Shown: positions 17,561 to 27,027 of the stretch, in pieces | Layout: every line of letters begins with the position of its first letter | Position numbering within the stretch: position 1 is the first letter of the stretch | DNA from: Paenibacillus sp. FSL H8-0079 | GTDB lineage: Bacteria; Bacillota; Bacilli; Paenibacillales; Paenibacillaceae | Direction: 5' to 3' | Length of the DNA stretch: 64,000 nucleotides | NCBI RefSeq assembly: GCF_037991315.1 | Contig: NZ_CP150300.1 | Location: forward strand, 3,038,001 to 3,102,000 | Notes under the pieces: model-generated | What the model was told of the DNA's origin: nothing | Databases searched by the model: none | Seen by the model: the letters and a program-made list of their open reading frames with translations, nothing else | Made by a program: the position numbers and the translations under genes

Positions 17561-20500
17561 TTGATAAAGATTAATCGGTTACGCAAGCCCATCTCCATGG
17601 GGCTCTCGCTTCTCCTTGCATTTTCGATCATTCATCCGGTTTCAGCTGAAAACTCCACATCATCCAAAATGGATATGAAATCTGGACTCGCCAAAGTTTC
17701 GGAATCCAAAGTAAACGCCAAGTTATCCAAAGAATTTGAAGGTAGCGAATATGTTACCTATCTGGTGAAAATGAAGGAGCAGGTGGATACAGCAGCGGTC
17801 TCCAAACAGGCCCTGGAAAAGGCGACGATCGCTAAACAAACCGCCTCTGCCACGAAGCTGTCCGTTCGGAATTCGGTCGTCAGCTCTCTGCGGGAAACGG
17901 CCTCACGTACACAATATACATTGGAAAGTTATCTGGAAAAGGAAATTGACCTGGGCAAGGTCAAAGAATATAAAAGCTATTTTATCGTCAATTCATTGGC
18001 AGTAACGAGTACCAAAGAAGTTTTGGAGCAGATTGCACTGCTGCCTGAGGTAGAGAAGATTCTACCGAATGAGACAAGATACTTACAGAAAGCGGAAGTG
18101 AGTAAAGAACCGGCGACTGCGGCACCAGCCAAAGATGCTGTCCAAGCGCCAGCAAAGGACTCCGCAGTCGGAGTCAAAGACAAAGAACCAGCGGCCAAGG
18201 ACAAGCTTGCAACTGAGAACGTGGAATGGAACCTGAATTACATCAATGCGCCAGCCGTTTGGGATCGGGGCATCGATGGAACAGGGATTGTCGTTGCCAA
18301 TCTGGACAGCGGTGTAGACTATACCCACCCTGCGCTTCGCAGCAAATGGCGGGGATTGGATGCTGCGGGCAATATCGTTGATCCTGAACTAAGCTGGTAT
18401 GATCCGCACAGTAATGCTTCCCTTCCTGCGGACGAAGACGGACATGGTACTCACACGATGGGTACGATGGTTGGCTCTGAAGCAGATGGCACCAACCAGA
18501 TCGGGGTTGCTCCCGGTGCGAAATGGATTGGTGTGCGGATATTCAATCCGGAAACAACAGATGCCATTATTCTGGATGGCGGACAGTGGTTGATTGCTCC
18601 GGTCGATGCGGAAGGCAATCTGCATCCTGAACTTGCACCGGATGTCGTGAACAACTCATGGGGCGGAGGCGCAGGACTGGATGAATGGTTCCGGCCTATG
18701 GTCCAAGCCTGGCGTGATGCGCAGATCTTTCCCGAGTTCTCTGCAGGGAATGTAAGATTGACGAATCCGGGTGGTCCCGGCTCTGTCGCGAACCCTGCCA
18801 ATTACCCTGAAAGTTTCGCTACGGGAGCCACAGATATTAATGGTAACCTGGCATCCTTCTCACTGCTGGGTCCATCTCCGTATGGTGAGATCAAGCCAGA
18901 AGTATCTGCCCCTGGGGTAAATATCCGCTCAGCAGTTCCGGGTGGTGTATATGAGGGAGGCTGGAATGGAACGTCGATGGCAGGTCCGCATACAACTGCG
19001 CTTGCTGCACTCCTGCTTCAGGCCAACCACTCCCTTACTGTGGATCAGCTGGAGCAGATCATTACAGATACAGCAACACCGAGAACGGACAGTCAATATC
19101 CGACCTCCCCTAATAACGGTTACGGTCACGGCATCATTAATGCCCTCGATGCTGTGGGTTCTGTACTCGAAGGAATCGGTACGGTATCCGGCAGAGTAGT
19201 TACAGCCGGAGATGATCTGGAAGAGCCAGTACTGGCGCATACCCCTGTCAATTCTGCCTTTACAGGCATCGATATACCATTAACCGCTCATGTGACAGAT
19301 AATGTCGCAGTAGTCTCCGTTGAGGCTTTTGCCAAAACGACAGGTACCAACCAGTACGTTTATCTGCCGATGAATCGAATTGCTGGCGATAGCAAAGATG
19401 GTACGTATACAGCGACCATTCCTGCATTTCTTATTGAGCCACAAGGCGTGGAGTATTATATCCGCGTGAACGATTACGGCAACAACGGATTCGAAAGTCA
19501 GGTATACAAAGTGGCTGTGTCCAATGGTGTTCAGCCAGGATATCTTCAGGATTTTGAAGAAGATCAGCTGGGCTTCACCACTGGCGGGACCGGAAGTACC
19601 TGGGTATGGGGAGCGCCAAGCAGCGGTCCTGGAAGTGCATACTCCGGTGAGAAGGTGATTGCAACCAACCTGCAAGGGACTTATGTGGCGAATAGTAATG
19701 CATATCTGCTTGCGCCACCAATCGATCTTACCGAGAGTCCGGAAGGTGCATTATTATCCTTCAAACACTGGTATGATTTGGAGAATAACATCGACTTTGG
19801 TAAGGTATACATTGCTTCCGAGGACAGCGACTATGTGTTCGAAGAGTTGCTGAGCTTCACGGGTACTGGTGGTAACTGGAAGACACAATATGTGGACCTT
19901 CGCGAATATGCTGGACAACAGGTATTTATCAAATTCAATCTGACCAGTGATAACTCAGTGCAAAAGGCTGGTTGGTACATTGATGATTTCGCTGTAGAAG
20001 CCTTGGATGAGATTGCGCCGGGGGCGCCTGCCGGATTGTCTGCGACTGCTGATATTCTGGGCAATGTAGCCTTGAGTTGGACTGGACCGAGCGATGAGGA
20101 TCTCGAATCCTATATTGTATATCGTTCGACAACCGCAGGTACGGGTTATGAATCCATTGGAACTACAACAGGAACAACGTTTACAGATACGTCTACCGTG
20201 ACGGATTCGACGTATTACTATGCCGTTGCCGCACTTGATTACAGTGGCAATGAAAGTGACAAGTCGAATGAGGTCTCCATTACAGTGGAGGTGCCTCAGG
20301 ATATCTATATCGATCATTTCGATGGCAGTGATGATAATGGCTGGACTCATTCGGGAACCAAAGATGAGTGGGAACGCGGCATTCCGGTAACGGGACCTGC
20401 CAGCGCTGTGTCTCCGCCGAATGTCTGGGCGACTGATCTCGACAATACGTACGAAAATGGCTCCAACTATTCACTCGTATCTCCGGTCATTGATTTGACG

Positions 20501-22810
20501 GATGTATCCGAAGGAACCCTTACGTTTAATCATTGGTACGAGATTGAGAGTGGATACGATTACGGTTATGTGGAAGTCACCAAGGATGGTGGAGCCACAT
20601 GGTCAGAGCTTGGCAAATTCTCACACAGTACAAATGGCAAACAATGGGCACCGGTATTTTATGACCTGGATGCACTTACCGGTAATGAAGTTCAATTCCG
20701 GTTCCGTCTGACCTCAGACAACAGTGTTGTGAAGACAGGCTGGTTCATTGATGATTTCCGTGTACTGGGTGTTGCTGCGGAGACCGTAACCGAGGACAGT
20801 GCCGTTGTGCTTAATAGCGACAAACCGAAACCGTCCTATGATAACCCATGGTACAAAATTTCACGGACTGACAAATCCGAATTTAATAAAACGAAACAGC
20901 AACAACCGGAAGTTGAAAAACCAGGAACAAGTTCGGTTAATCCGCAAAGCCTGCCTGCAAGTGCAACGGTTACCGTGCTGGAAACCGGTCGTTCGGTGAA
21001 GACGGATTCAGCTACAGGCAAGTATAGCTTCACACACGTAGCGGGTGATTACACGTTAAAAGCTGAGGCATATGGATATTATCCTCGAACTCAGCAGGTA
21101 ACGATCACCGATGGCAGTGGAGCCAAAGCCAACTTTAATCTGGAGGCAATCCCGCATGGACAGATTGAAGGTGTAGTAACCGATGAACGGACAGGACAAC
21201 CACTGGCTGATGCTTCCGTTCTCGTGGTGGAAGATGCGAATGTAGGTGAAGTCCGTACAGGTTCAGATGGCAGCTTCGTTATTCAGGTATTGGAAGGAAG
21301 CTATACTTTATCCATCAGGGCGGCTGATTATTACAGTAAAACCGTCACTGTAACGGTACCTGGTAATGGTACGGCAGAGGCAAATGTTGCCTTGAAACCG
21401 TTTATCGGTTTTCCAGGGGAAATTGCTTATGATGATGGAACAGCAGAGAACGCACGAGCTTTTAACGCTGCGGATAACGCTTGGGCAGTTCGAATGACCC
21501 CAGAGCTGGAGACCGCTCAACTGACAGGTGCATCGTTCCGATTCTGGAACACCGAATGGCCTGTACCTGGAGGTACAGCGTTCCAATATGCCGTCTATGA
21601 TGCTTCGGGTACTGGCGGCGCTCCGGGACGACAACTGGCTGGACCATTTGACGGTACTGCACTTCGTAACGATCAATGGACAACCGTTGAATTCCCGGAA
21701 CCGGTCATTGTAACGGGTGATTTCTATATTGTGTATGTACAGAGTGTAGCTGGAACTGGTGCTCCGGGACTGGCTACTGATGAGAATGGTACGAATGCAG
21801 GTCGAAGCTGGCAGCGAGTAGGTGGCGCATGGAGCACTTCACCTGCAGAAGAAGGTAACTACATGATTCGTGCAGTTGTGAGATATCCGGTCAATGCACC
21901 TGTGCTTACGACACCAGCGAACACATACACGAATCAGTCAACTTTTACGATATCGGGAACGTCTCCGGCATCCGGTGCCCAGATCAAGTTTTACAACGGC
22001 AAGGATCTGGCTGGCACTACAACCGTGGCGAATGGGAAATTCTCGTACGGTGTGAAACTCCGTTCTGGGATTAATGCGATTACTGCCGAGGCAGTGGTGG
22101 ATGGCAAAACAACCGACCGTTCACTCCCCGTCGTCCTTATTCTGGATCAGACCAAACCGCAAGTGACGATTCTCACGCCTGCTCAAGGGGATCGCATCAA
22201 TGCAGAAGTGGTTCACGTAACGGGTAATGTCGTGGAACAATTCCTCGATAAAGTAACCGTTAACGGACAAACCGTACAAGTGGGCAAAGACAGAAGCTTC
22301 AGTCATCGCGTATTGGTCAATGAAGGCGAGAACACGATTACCATTACAGCAACCGATATCGCTGGCAACAAAACAACCGTAACGCGTACCGTCTACGTGG
22401 AAACGGCATTGCCAGAACTTACGAACATTACGCCAGCTGAAGATGTTCGCATCACATCAGGGGAGAGTGTCACCGTTTCATTTGACAGTAAACCTGGTCT
22501 GCAAGCCTCTTTCCGAATTCAGCTACCGCTGAATCTGAATGCCCAAGGGGCAGGAGAGATTCCGTTGGTGGAGACTGCGCCTGGTCGTTACACAGGTACG
22601 TACACTACACCTTCATCCCTTGTTCTTGAGGGCGGAGTTATCGTGATTCGTGCTCAGGATGCAGCTGGCAATAAAGTAGAGGCGGAAACAGCTGGACGAT
22701 TGTTCGTCAGCGCAGCACAAGAACAATCAGTTCCAGAACCAGATTCGAGCCCAGCAGAGACGGAATCTAATGAATCTAGTCCGTCGTCCACTGAGGGTCT
22801 GCAACCTTAA
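17561..22810 (+). CDS. bpr: Secreted subtilisin-like protease, bacillopeptidase F (S8), extended
   Basis: A 1749-residue secreted serine protease. A signal peptide (to about residue 30) is followed by an inhibitor-I9 propeptide and an alanine/lysine-rich linker (about 185-217). The S8 domain has Asp249 (NLDSGVDYTHP), His295 (GHGTHTMGTMVG) and Ser472 (GTSMAGPH). Wording such as PDVVNNSWGGG and ATDINGNLASFSLLGPSPY closely follows B. subtilis Bpr. After it come a MAM/M6-like module (about 659-820), a fibronectin-III-like domain, a second MAM-like module (about 912-1070), two carboxypeptidase-regulatory-like domains, a YDDGTAENA domain (from about 1285), Ig-like domains and a Ser/Pro/Glu-rich tail. 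It is longer than the roughly 1430-residue B. subtilis enzyme because of the extra module. Start TTG with AAAGGAGTGG. Confidence 0.93.
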   Translation: MIKINRLRKPISMGLSLLLAFSIIHPVSAENSTSSKMDMKSGLAKVSESKVNAKLSKEFEGSEYVTYLVKMKEQVDTAAVSKQALEKATIAKQTASATKLSVRNSVVSSLRETASRTQYTLESYLEKEIDLGKVKEYKSYFIVNSLAVTSTKEVLEQIALLPEVEKILPNETRYLQKAEVSKEPATAAPAKDAVQAPAKDSAVGVKDKEPAAKDKLATENVEWNLNYINAPAVWDRGIDGTGIVVANLDSGVDYTHPALRSKWRGLDAAGNIVDPELSWYDPHSNASLPADEDGHGTHTMGTMVGSEADGTNQIGVAPGAKWIGVRIFNPETTDAIILDGGQWLIAPVDAEGNLHPELAPDVVNNSWGGGAGLDEWFRPMVQAWRDAQIFPEFSAGNVRLTNPGGPGSVANPANYPESFATGATDINGNLASFSLLGPSPYGEIKPEVSAPGVNIRSAVPGGVYEGGWNGTSMAGPHTTALAALLLQANHSLTVDQLEQIITDTATPRTDSQYPTSPNNGYGHGIINALDAVGSVLEGIGTVSGRVVTAGDDLEEPVLAHTPVNSAFTGIDIPLTAHVTDNVAVVSVEAFAKTTGTNQYVYLPMNRIAGDSKDGTYTATIPAFLIEPQGVEYYIRVNDYGNNGFESQVYKVAVSNGVQPGYLQDFEEDQLGFTTGGTGSTWVWGAPSSGPGSAYSGEKVIATNLQGTYVANSNAYLLAPPIDLTESPEGALLSFKHWYDLENNIDFGKVYIASEDSDYVFEELLSFTGTGGNWKTQYVDLREYAGQQVFIKFNLTSDNSVQKAGWYIDDFAVEALDEIAPGAPAGLSATADILGNVALSWTGPSDEDLESYIVYRSTTAGTGYESIGTTTGTTFTDTSTVTDSTYYYAVAALDYSGNESDKSNEVSITVEVPQDIYIDHFDGSDDNGWTHSGTKDEWERGIPVTGPASAVSPPNVWATDLDNTYENGSNYSLVSPVIDLTDVSEGTLTFNHWYEIESGYDYGYVEVTKDGGATWSELGKFSHSTNGKQWAPVFYDLDALTGNEVQFRFRLTSDNSVVKTGWFIDDFRVLGVAAETVTEDSAVVLNSDKPKPSYDNPWYKISRTDKSEFNKTKQQQPEVEKPGTSSVNPQSLPASATVTVLETGRSVKTDSATGKYSFTHVAGDYTLKAEAYGYYPRTQQVTITDGSGAKANFNLEAIPHGQIEGVVTDERTGQPLADASVLVVEDANVGEVRTGSDGSFVIQVLEGSYTLSIRAADYYSKTVTVTVPGNGTAEANVALKPFIGFPGEIAYDDGTAENARAFNAADNAWAVRMTPELETAQLTGASFRFWNTEWPVPGGTAFQYAVYDASGTGGAPGRQLAGPFDGTALRNDQWTTVEFPEPVIVTGDFYIVYVQSVAGTGAPGLATDENGTNAGRSWQRVGGAWSTSPAEEGNYMIRAVVRYPVNAPVLTTPANTYTNQSTFTISGTSPASGAQIKFYNGKDLAGTTTVANGKFSYGVKLRSGINAITAEAVVDGKTTDRSLPVVLILDQTKPQVTILTPAQGDRINAEVVHVTGNVVEQFLDKVTVNGQTVQVGKDRSFSHRVLVNEGENTITITATDIAGNKTTVTRTVYVETALPELTNITPAEDVRITSGESVTVSFDSKPGLQASFRIQLPLNLNAQGAGEIPLVETAPGRYTGTYTTPSSLVLEGGVIVIRAQDAAGNKVEAETAGRLFVSAAQEQSVPEPDSSPAETESNESSPSSTEGLQP

Positions 22811-22861
22811 TTATTCAAAGTGTGAACCGGATGTTAACTGCGTTTTGACTATCTAAGCAAG

Positions 22862-22901
22862 AAGCCGATAAGCCGAGGTATCAGGGCTTGTCGGCTTTTT
22901 G
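22862..22901 (+). terminator. Strong intrinsic terminator after bpr
   Basis: AAGCCGATAAGCC pairs with GGCTTGTCGGCTT (one wobble) and is followed by TTTTT. Confidence 0.9.
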
Positions 22902-23010
22902 TTATATTCTCTTTTCATAGCTGACGCCTAAGATTAGTTCGAGAGAATTGCATATACTGCATGGTTTGCAGCATTAGGATCAACAAATACGTTAACAGGA
23001 GGAGTGAACT

Positions 23011-23772
23011 GTGGGAGTTGATGCATTACAACGATCCCAACCGCTACGAAGTAAATGGCTCAAAACAAAAATGTTATTAAATAACTCGGCTATCAAACCA
23101 TTTATCCCTGATACGCAGCGATATAGCCAATCTAACCTTAAGTCCATGCTGAGGAAATATAGAATGGTATATATCAAACCTGAGATAGGCACCTTTGGAA
23201 TGGGAGTCATTAAGGCTGAGATGGACAATCATCACCATTTCGCCTACCAGATCCATCAAAAGCGTCTGACGTTCAACAGCTTCGAGTCGTTCCATCGAAG
23301 TCTGACCCATCTGGTTAAGCATAAAAGCTATCTCATTCAGCGAGGTATTCATCTCTTGCAACATAACAACAGGCGCTTTGACATACGGGTAATGGTGCAA
23401 TTGAATCCCGGGCAGAAATGGGAAGCGACGGGGGTCATTGGCCGACTGGGTCATCCGAAGAAAATTGTGACCAACTACCATAGTGGTGCCAAGCCAATGA
23501 GCATGCACACCTTGCTGAAATCCCATGCTTCCGACAAGCGGATTAATGAATTGATCCAGGAGATGAACCGCTTGGGCATTGACATCGCTCGACACATGAG
23601 TAAGAAATATACGCGTTTGAAGAGCATTGGGGTGGATATCGGGCTTGATCGAAGTCTAACGCCATGGATTATTGAGGTAAATGCCAAGCCAGATCCCTAT
23701 ATTTTCAATCAATTAAAGGACAAGACGATGTATCGCAAGGTGATTCGATATGACCGTCAGAACAGACCATAA
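23011..23772 (+). CDS. YheC/YheD-type spore-coat-associated ATP-grasp protein
   Basis: A 253-residue protein with GTG start and AGGAGG seven bases upstream. It shows the YheC/D ATP-grasp pattern: MVYIKPEIGTFGMGVIK (nucleotide-binding lysine and glycine loop), YLIQRGIHL, the FDIRVMVQL strand, and the closing metal-binding segment WIIEVNAKPDP. YheC and YheD are associated with the endospore coat in B. subtilis; their ligase activity is not defined. This copy is shorter than those (about 360-450 residues), lacking much of the N-terminal part. The Cse60-like gene just downstream supports a sporulation context. Confidence 0.85.
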   Translation: MGVDALQRSQPLRSKWLKTKMLLNNSAIKPFIPDTQRYSQSNLKSMLRKYRMVYIKPEIGTFGMGVIKAEMDNHHHFAYQIHQKRLTFNSFESFHRSLTHLVKHKSYLIQRGIHLLQHNNRRFDIRVMVQLNPGQKWEATGVIGRLGHPKKIVTNYHSGAKPMSMHTLLKSHASDKRINELIQEMNRLGIDIARHMSKKYTRLKSIGVDIGLDRSLTPWIIEVNAKPDPYIFNQLKDKTMYRKVIRYDRQNRP

Positions 23773-23916
23773 TGGATAACGGAGTCTAAAAGAAGTTAGA
23801 AAATACAAGGTTTCATAAGGGGAGATGGGAGTACGACAGTTTGATATGCGACCTAAATGCCTCAAAGAACGTATACTATCCCTTAAGTCATTATCAGATG
23901 GATAGGGAGATGAACG

Positions 23917-24099
23917 ATGAGAACACAAGTGAAAATATTTGAAAATGCAAGTACTGTAGAGTTGGAGAAAGAAATGAATGAATTTTTAAATGGGATCAAT
24001 ACTGTAAATGTAGTGGATATCAAGTATTCTCAAGTAGTCGTTTCTAACGGTGGTTATGTTATCAATCATTTCTCGGCTATGGTTATGTACGCCAAATAA
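23917..24099 (+). CDS. Sporulation protein Cse60-like
   Basis: A 60-residue protein (VKIFENASTVELEKEMNEFL, then VVDIKYSQVVV and a final FSAMVMYAK). Length and the VDIKYSQ...SAM pattern match Cse60, a small sigma-E-controlled sporulation protein of B. subtilis whose role is unclear. GGGAGATGA precedes the ATG. I do not see a convincing sigma-E promoter by eye. It sits after another spore-type gene but is separated by 144 bases and has its own terminator. Confidence 0.8.
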   Translation: MRTQVKIFENASTVELEKEMNEFLNGINTVNVVDIKYSQVVVSNGGYVINHFSAMVMYAK

Positions 24100-24124
24100 A
24101 TTTAATAATGAACTTCAGAAAATG

Positions 24125-24151
24125 AAGCATCCATTGGGATGCTTTTTCTTT
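24125..24151 (+). terminator. Intrinsic terminator after the Cse60-like gene
   Basis: AAGCATCC and GGATGCTT form the stem around ATTG, followed by TTTTCTTTT. Confidence 0.85.
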
Positions 24152-24200
24152 TGCTCTCATATGACAGAAGTTGAGACGTCTCTTTCTTCACATTAATGAT

Positions 24201-24216
24201 ATAACATGATATATTA
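24201..24216. promoter_or_regulatory. Possible operator of the GntR-type mannose regulator
   Basis: ATAACATGATATATTA, with part of it recurring before the GH125 gene (ATAACATG at 25548-25555; ATAACATTATAT at 25581-25592, just after the -35 box). Shared motif between the regulator and its likely operon; by-eye only. Confidence 0.3.
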
Positions 24217-24261
24217 GGATGTAGAACATGAGAAGTATGGGTATTTATGGAGGTGCTTGTA

Positions 24262-25425
24262 TTGGGGAAAGACTCGGCATCCAAGCCGATGTATGAACAG
24301 ATCTTTGAATCCTTGCGCGAACGGATACAGCTTCATCAATATCAAGTGGGTGAGCGTGTTCCTTCGGAAAAGGAATTATGTGATGAATTCGGAGTCAGCC
24401 GGATTACGACTAAAAAAGCGCTTGAGATGTTGGCGAATGAACAATTGATTGTTCGTCAGCCGGGACGGGGTTCTTTTGTTGCTGATACGGCAGATATGTT
24501 ACAAGAAAGGCCTAACAGACCTGCTCCGCGTGCTGCGGTTAAAGATCCAGAGAAGAAGCTGCTCATTGGTCTGGTCATTACTAATTTCAGTGATATGTAT
24601 GGTACAGAACTACTATATGGGATGGAAGAAGCTTCGCGAGAGCATGATTGTTTTCTCGTACTCAGAAGATCCTTCGGGATACCGGAGCAGGAAGAACAGA
24701 GCATTCAGGAACTGCTAGAACTGGGTGTAGACGGATTAATTATCTTCCCGGCACAGGGTGAATACTTCAGCGATGAGATTCTTAAACTGGTCGTTAACAA
24801 ATTCCCCTTTGTCCTGATTGATCGGTATTTGAAAGGCATTCCAGCTTCATCTGTCAGTACAGATAACGTAGGTGCAGCGAGAGAAGGAACAAATTATCTG
24901 TTCGGCCTCGGTCACCGCCACATCGCTTTTCTGACACAACCTCCGGCGAACACCACACCGATCGAAGAACGAATTGAAGGCTTTATTGAGGCTCACAATG
25001 ATCAAGGAGTTCTGGTAAACAGGGAACTGTGGTTAGAATCTTTTCTTTCGACATTGCCCAATGTGTTCGATCCTCAAGTCGAGGTCCGTGATGTGGAGAC
25101 ACTGGTGGAACATTTACAGAAATACCCGCAGATTACCGCACTCTTTGCTGCAGAGTATCATATTGCTTTACTTGCAGAACAGGCAGCAGATCGGCTGGGC
25201 CTGAGGATTCCGGAAGATGTGTCCATCATTTGCTTTGACAGTCCGAACGCTGCCGAAGGAAGCCGTGTAACACATATGAGACAAAGCCAGTTTGATATGG
25301 GAAAACAAGCATTCGAGATGGTGCTTCAAAGTATGCAGAACAACGAAATGGCAGTGAACAGAGTTGTTCTTCCTGCCCGATTGGTGAAGGGGAAATCAAC
25401 GAGTATGGTGAAAGAAAAGGGTTAA
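24262..25425 (+). CDS. GntR-type regulator with LacI-like sensor domain (AraR-like fold)
   Basis: A hybrid regulator of 387 residues. The TTG at 24262 is chosen because GGAGGTG lies six bases before it; an ATG at 24247 would contain that site. The N-terminal winged helix is of the GntR type (QYQVGERVPSEKELCDEFGVSRITTKKAL, then GRGSFVADT). The rest is a LacI-like periplasmic-binding fold (IGLVITNFSDMY, VDGLIIFPAQGE, FPFVLIDRYLKGIPASSVSTDN, VSIICFDSPN). AraR of B. subtilis has this arrangement. It is encoded just before the mannose operon and is its likely repressor. A terminator separates them. Confidence 0.88.
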   Translation: MGKDSASKPMYEQIFESLRERIQLHQYQVGERVPSEKELCDEFGVSRITTKKALEMLANEQLIVRQPGRGSFVADTADMLQERPNRPAPRAAVKDPEKKLLIGLVITNFSDMYGTELLYGMEEASREHDCFLVLRRSFGIPEQEEQSIQELLELGVDGLIIFPAQGEYFSDEILKLVVNKFPFVLIDRYLKGIPASSVSTDNVGAAREGTNYLFGLGHRHIAFLTQPPANTTPIEERIEGFIEAHNDQGVLVNRELWLESFLSTLPNVFDPQVEVRDVETLVEHLQKYPQITALFAAEYHIALLAEQAADRLGLRIPEDVSIICFDSPNAAEGSRVTHMRQSQFDMGKQAFEMVLQSMQNNEMAVNRVVLPARLVKGKSTSMVKEKG

Positions 25426-25457
25426 TGTAGCAACTTAATATTCATTGTGTTCAATCA

Positions 25458-25487
25458 GGGGCTTCGTGTAAACGAGGTCTCTTTTTG
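25458..25487 (+). terminator. Terminator after the GntR-type regulator
   Basis: GGGGCTTCGT pairs with ACGAGGTCTC (several wobble pairs) around GTAA, followed by TTTTT. Confidence 0.6.
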
Positions 25488-25575
25488 TGTGGATAAAATG
25501 GGGAGAATTTCTTCAAATGGTATATTATTTAGTGTCGTTAAATTAAAATAACATGCTAATATACAAATAAATATA

Positions 25576-25604
25576 TTGACATAACATTATATTCGTTTTA
25601 GGAT
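25576..25604 (+). promoter_or_regulatory. Promoter of the GH125/GH38 mannose operon
   Basis: TTGACA (25576-25581), 17 bases, TAGGAT (25599-25604). A cre-like sequence TGAAAGCGGTTAACA follows at once (25606-25620) but has one extra base relative to the consensus. Confidence 0.6.
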
Positions 25605-25646
25605 GATGAAAGCGGTTAACAAACTGGATTACATAAGGAGGACAAC

Positions 25647-26948
25647 ATGCTGATACCCAGAGATGATCAAGACATTTCCCCCTCGATATACGACATGATT
25701 GATCAGGTTAACAAACGTATGCCGGACCATCCGGAACTCAACCAAATGTTCAAAAATTGTTTTACCAATACGATGCTGACCACGATTCAGCGCAAAGAAG
25801 ATGGAACGACTTTTGTGATTACGGGAGATATCCCTGCCATGTGGTTACGTGATTCTGCCGCTCAGGTCAGACCTTATCTGGTTCTCGCTTCAGAGGATGA
25901 AGATATCGCGGACATGATCGCTGGACTGGTTGAACGTCAATTGAATTATATTCTCCTGGACCCTTATGCAAACGCTTTTAATGAGACGGAGAGTGGAAAA
26001 GGACATCAGGAAGACCTAACGCAGATGAATGATTGGATCTGGGAACGGAAGTATGAGATCGACTCACTGGCTTATCCGATTCAGCTCAGTTATCTCTTGT
26101 GGAAGAACACGGGAAGAACAACTCAATTCAATGATACGTTCCGTAAAGCAGCCGAGATCATCATGCAGTTATGGCAAGTGGAGCAACATCATGAGACGAA
26201 ATCACCCTACACGTTCCAACGTCTGGATGCTCCCGAAACAGATACGCTCAGCCGAGAAGGGCGAGGTACTGAAACAGCCTACACAGGCATGACCTGGTCG
26301 GGATTCCGTCCCAGCGACGATCGTTGTGAATATGGTTATCTGATTCCATCCAATATGTTCGCTGTTGTGGCGCTTCGATATCTGCAGGAAATTGCTGAAG
26401 CTGTGTTCGAGGATGAAACGCTGGCAGCGATTGCTAAGCAGTTGGAGCAACAGATCAACAAAGGTATTCAGGAATATGGCACCGTTGAACATCAGGAATA
26501 TGGCACCATATATGCATACGAAACAGATGGGAAAGGCAATCACAATCTGATGGATGATGCCAATGTGCCGAGCCTGCTGTCTTTACCTTATCTCGGATAT
26601 GTGGAGGAGAACGACGAGGTGTATCAGAATACACGCCGTTTCATTCTATCCACGCACAACCCGTATTTTTATGAGGGAACAGCAGCTGCTGGAATCGGTA
26701 GTCCGCATACACCGGAAGGGTACATCTGGCATATCGCTTTATCGATGCAGGGGCTCACTACAGAGGATCGCAACGAAAAACTACGATTGCTCCAGCTCAT
26801 CCATAAGACGGATGCGGATACCGGACTGACCCATGAAGGCTTTTCGGCCAACAATCCACATGAATATACACGTCCATGGTTTTCATGGTCCAACATGCTC
26901 TTTAGTGAACTGATGATGGATTATTGCGGATTCCGCGTACAGAAATAG
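25647..26948 (+). CDS. Exo-alpha-1,6-mannosidase, GH125
   Basis: A 433-residue enzyme of glycoside hydrolase family 125 (formerly DUF1237), metal-independent exo-alpha-1,6-mannosidases that trim N-glycan or yeast-type mannan chains. Family markers include TGDIPAMWLRDSAAQVRPYL, MTWSGFRPSDDRCEYGYLIPSNMFAV (with the probable catalytic aspartate), LMDDANVPSLLSLPYLGY, and NPHEYTRPWFSWSNMLFSEL. No signal peptide, so it works on imported oligosaccharide. AAGGAGG precedes the ATG. It is first in an operon with an ABC importer and a GH38 alpha-mannosidase, which fits stepwise removal of mannose. Confidence 0.93.
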   Translation: MLIPRDDQDISPSIYDMIDQVNKRMPDHPELNQMFKNCFTNTMLTTIQRKEDGTTFVITGDIPAMWLRDSAAQVRPYLVLASEDEDIADMIAGLVERQLNYILLDPYANAFNETESGKGHQEDLTQMNDWIWERKYEIDSLAYPIQLSYLLWKNTGRTTQFNDTFRKAAEIIMQLWQVEQHHETKSPYTFQRLDAPETDTLSREGRGTETAYTGMTWSGFRPSDDRCEYGYLIPSNMFAVVALRYLQEIAEAVFEDETLAAIAKQLEQQINKGIQEYGTVEHQEYGTIYAYETDGKGNHNLMDDANVPSLLSLPYLGYVEENDEVYQNTRRFILSTHNPYFYEGTAAAGIGSPHTPEGYIWHIALSMQGLTTEDRNEKLRLLQLIHKTDADTGLTHEGFSANNPHEYTRPWFSWSNMLFSELMMDYCGFRVQK

Positions 26949-27027
26949 GATAGGAAAGCAAGAGATAGCCTGCGAGTACATCATAACGTTCGGAGTTCGT
27001 TGAATTCCGACAAGAGGAGAGCGAATC

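Noticed and set aside
25606..25620. cre-like catabolite site TGAAAGCGGTTAACA
   Set aside because: One base too long compared with the consensus, so not listed as a feature of its own, though its place after the -10 box is suggestive.
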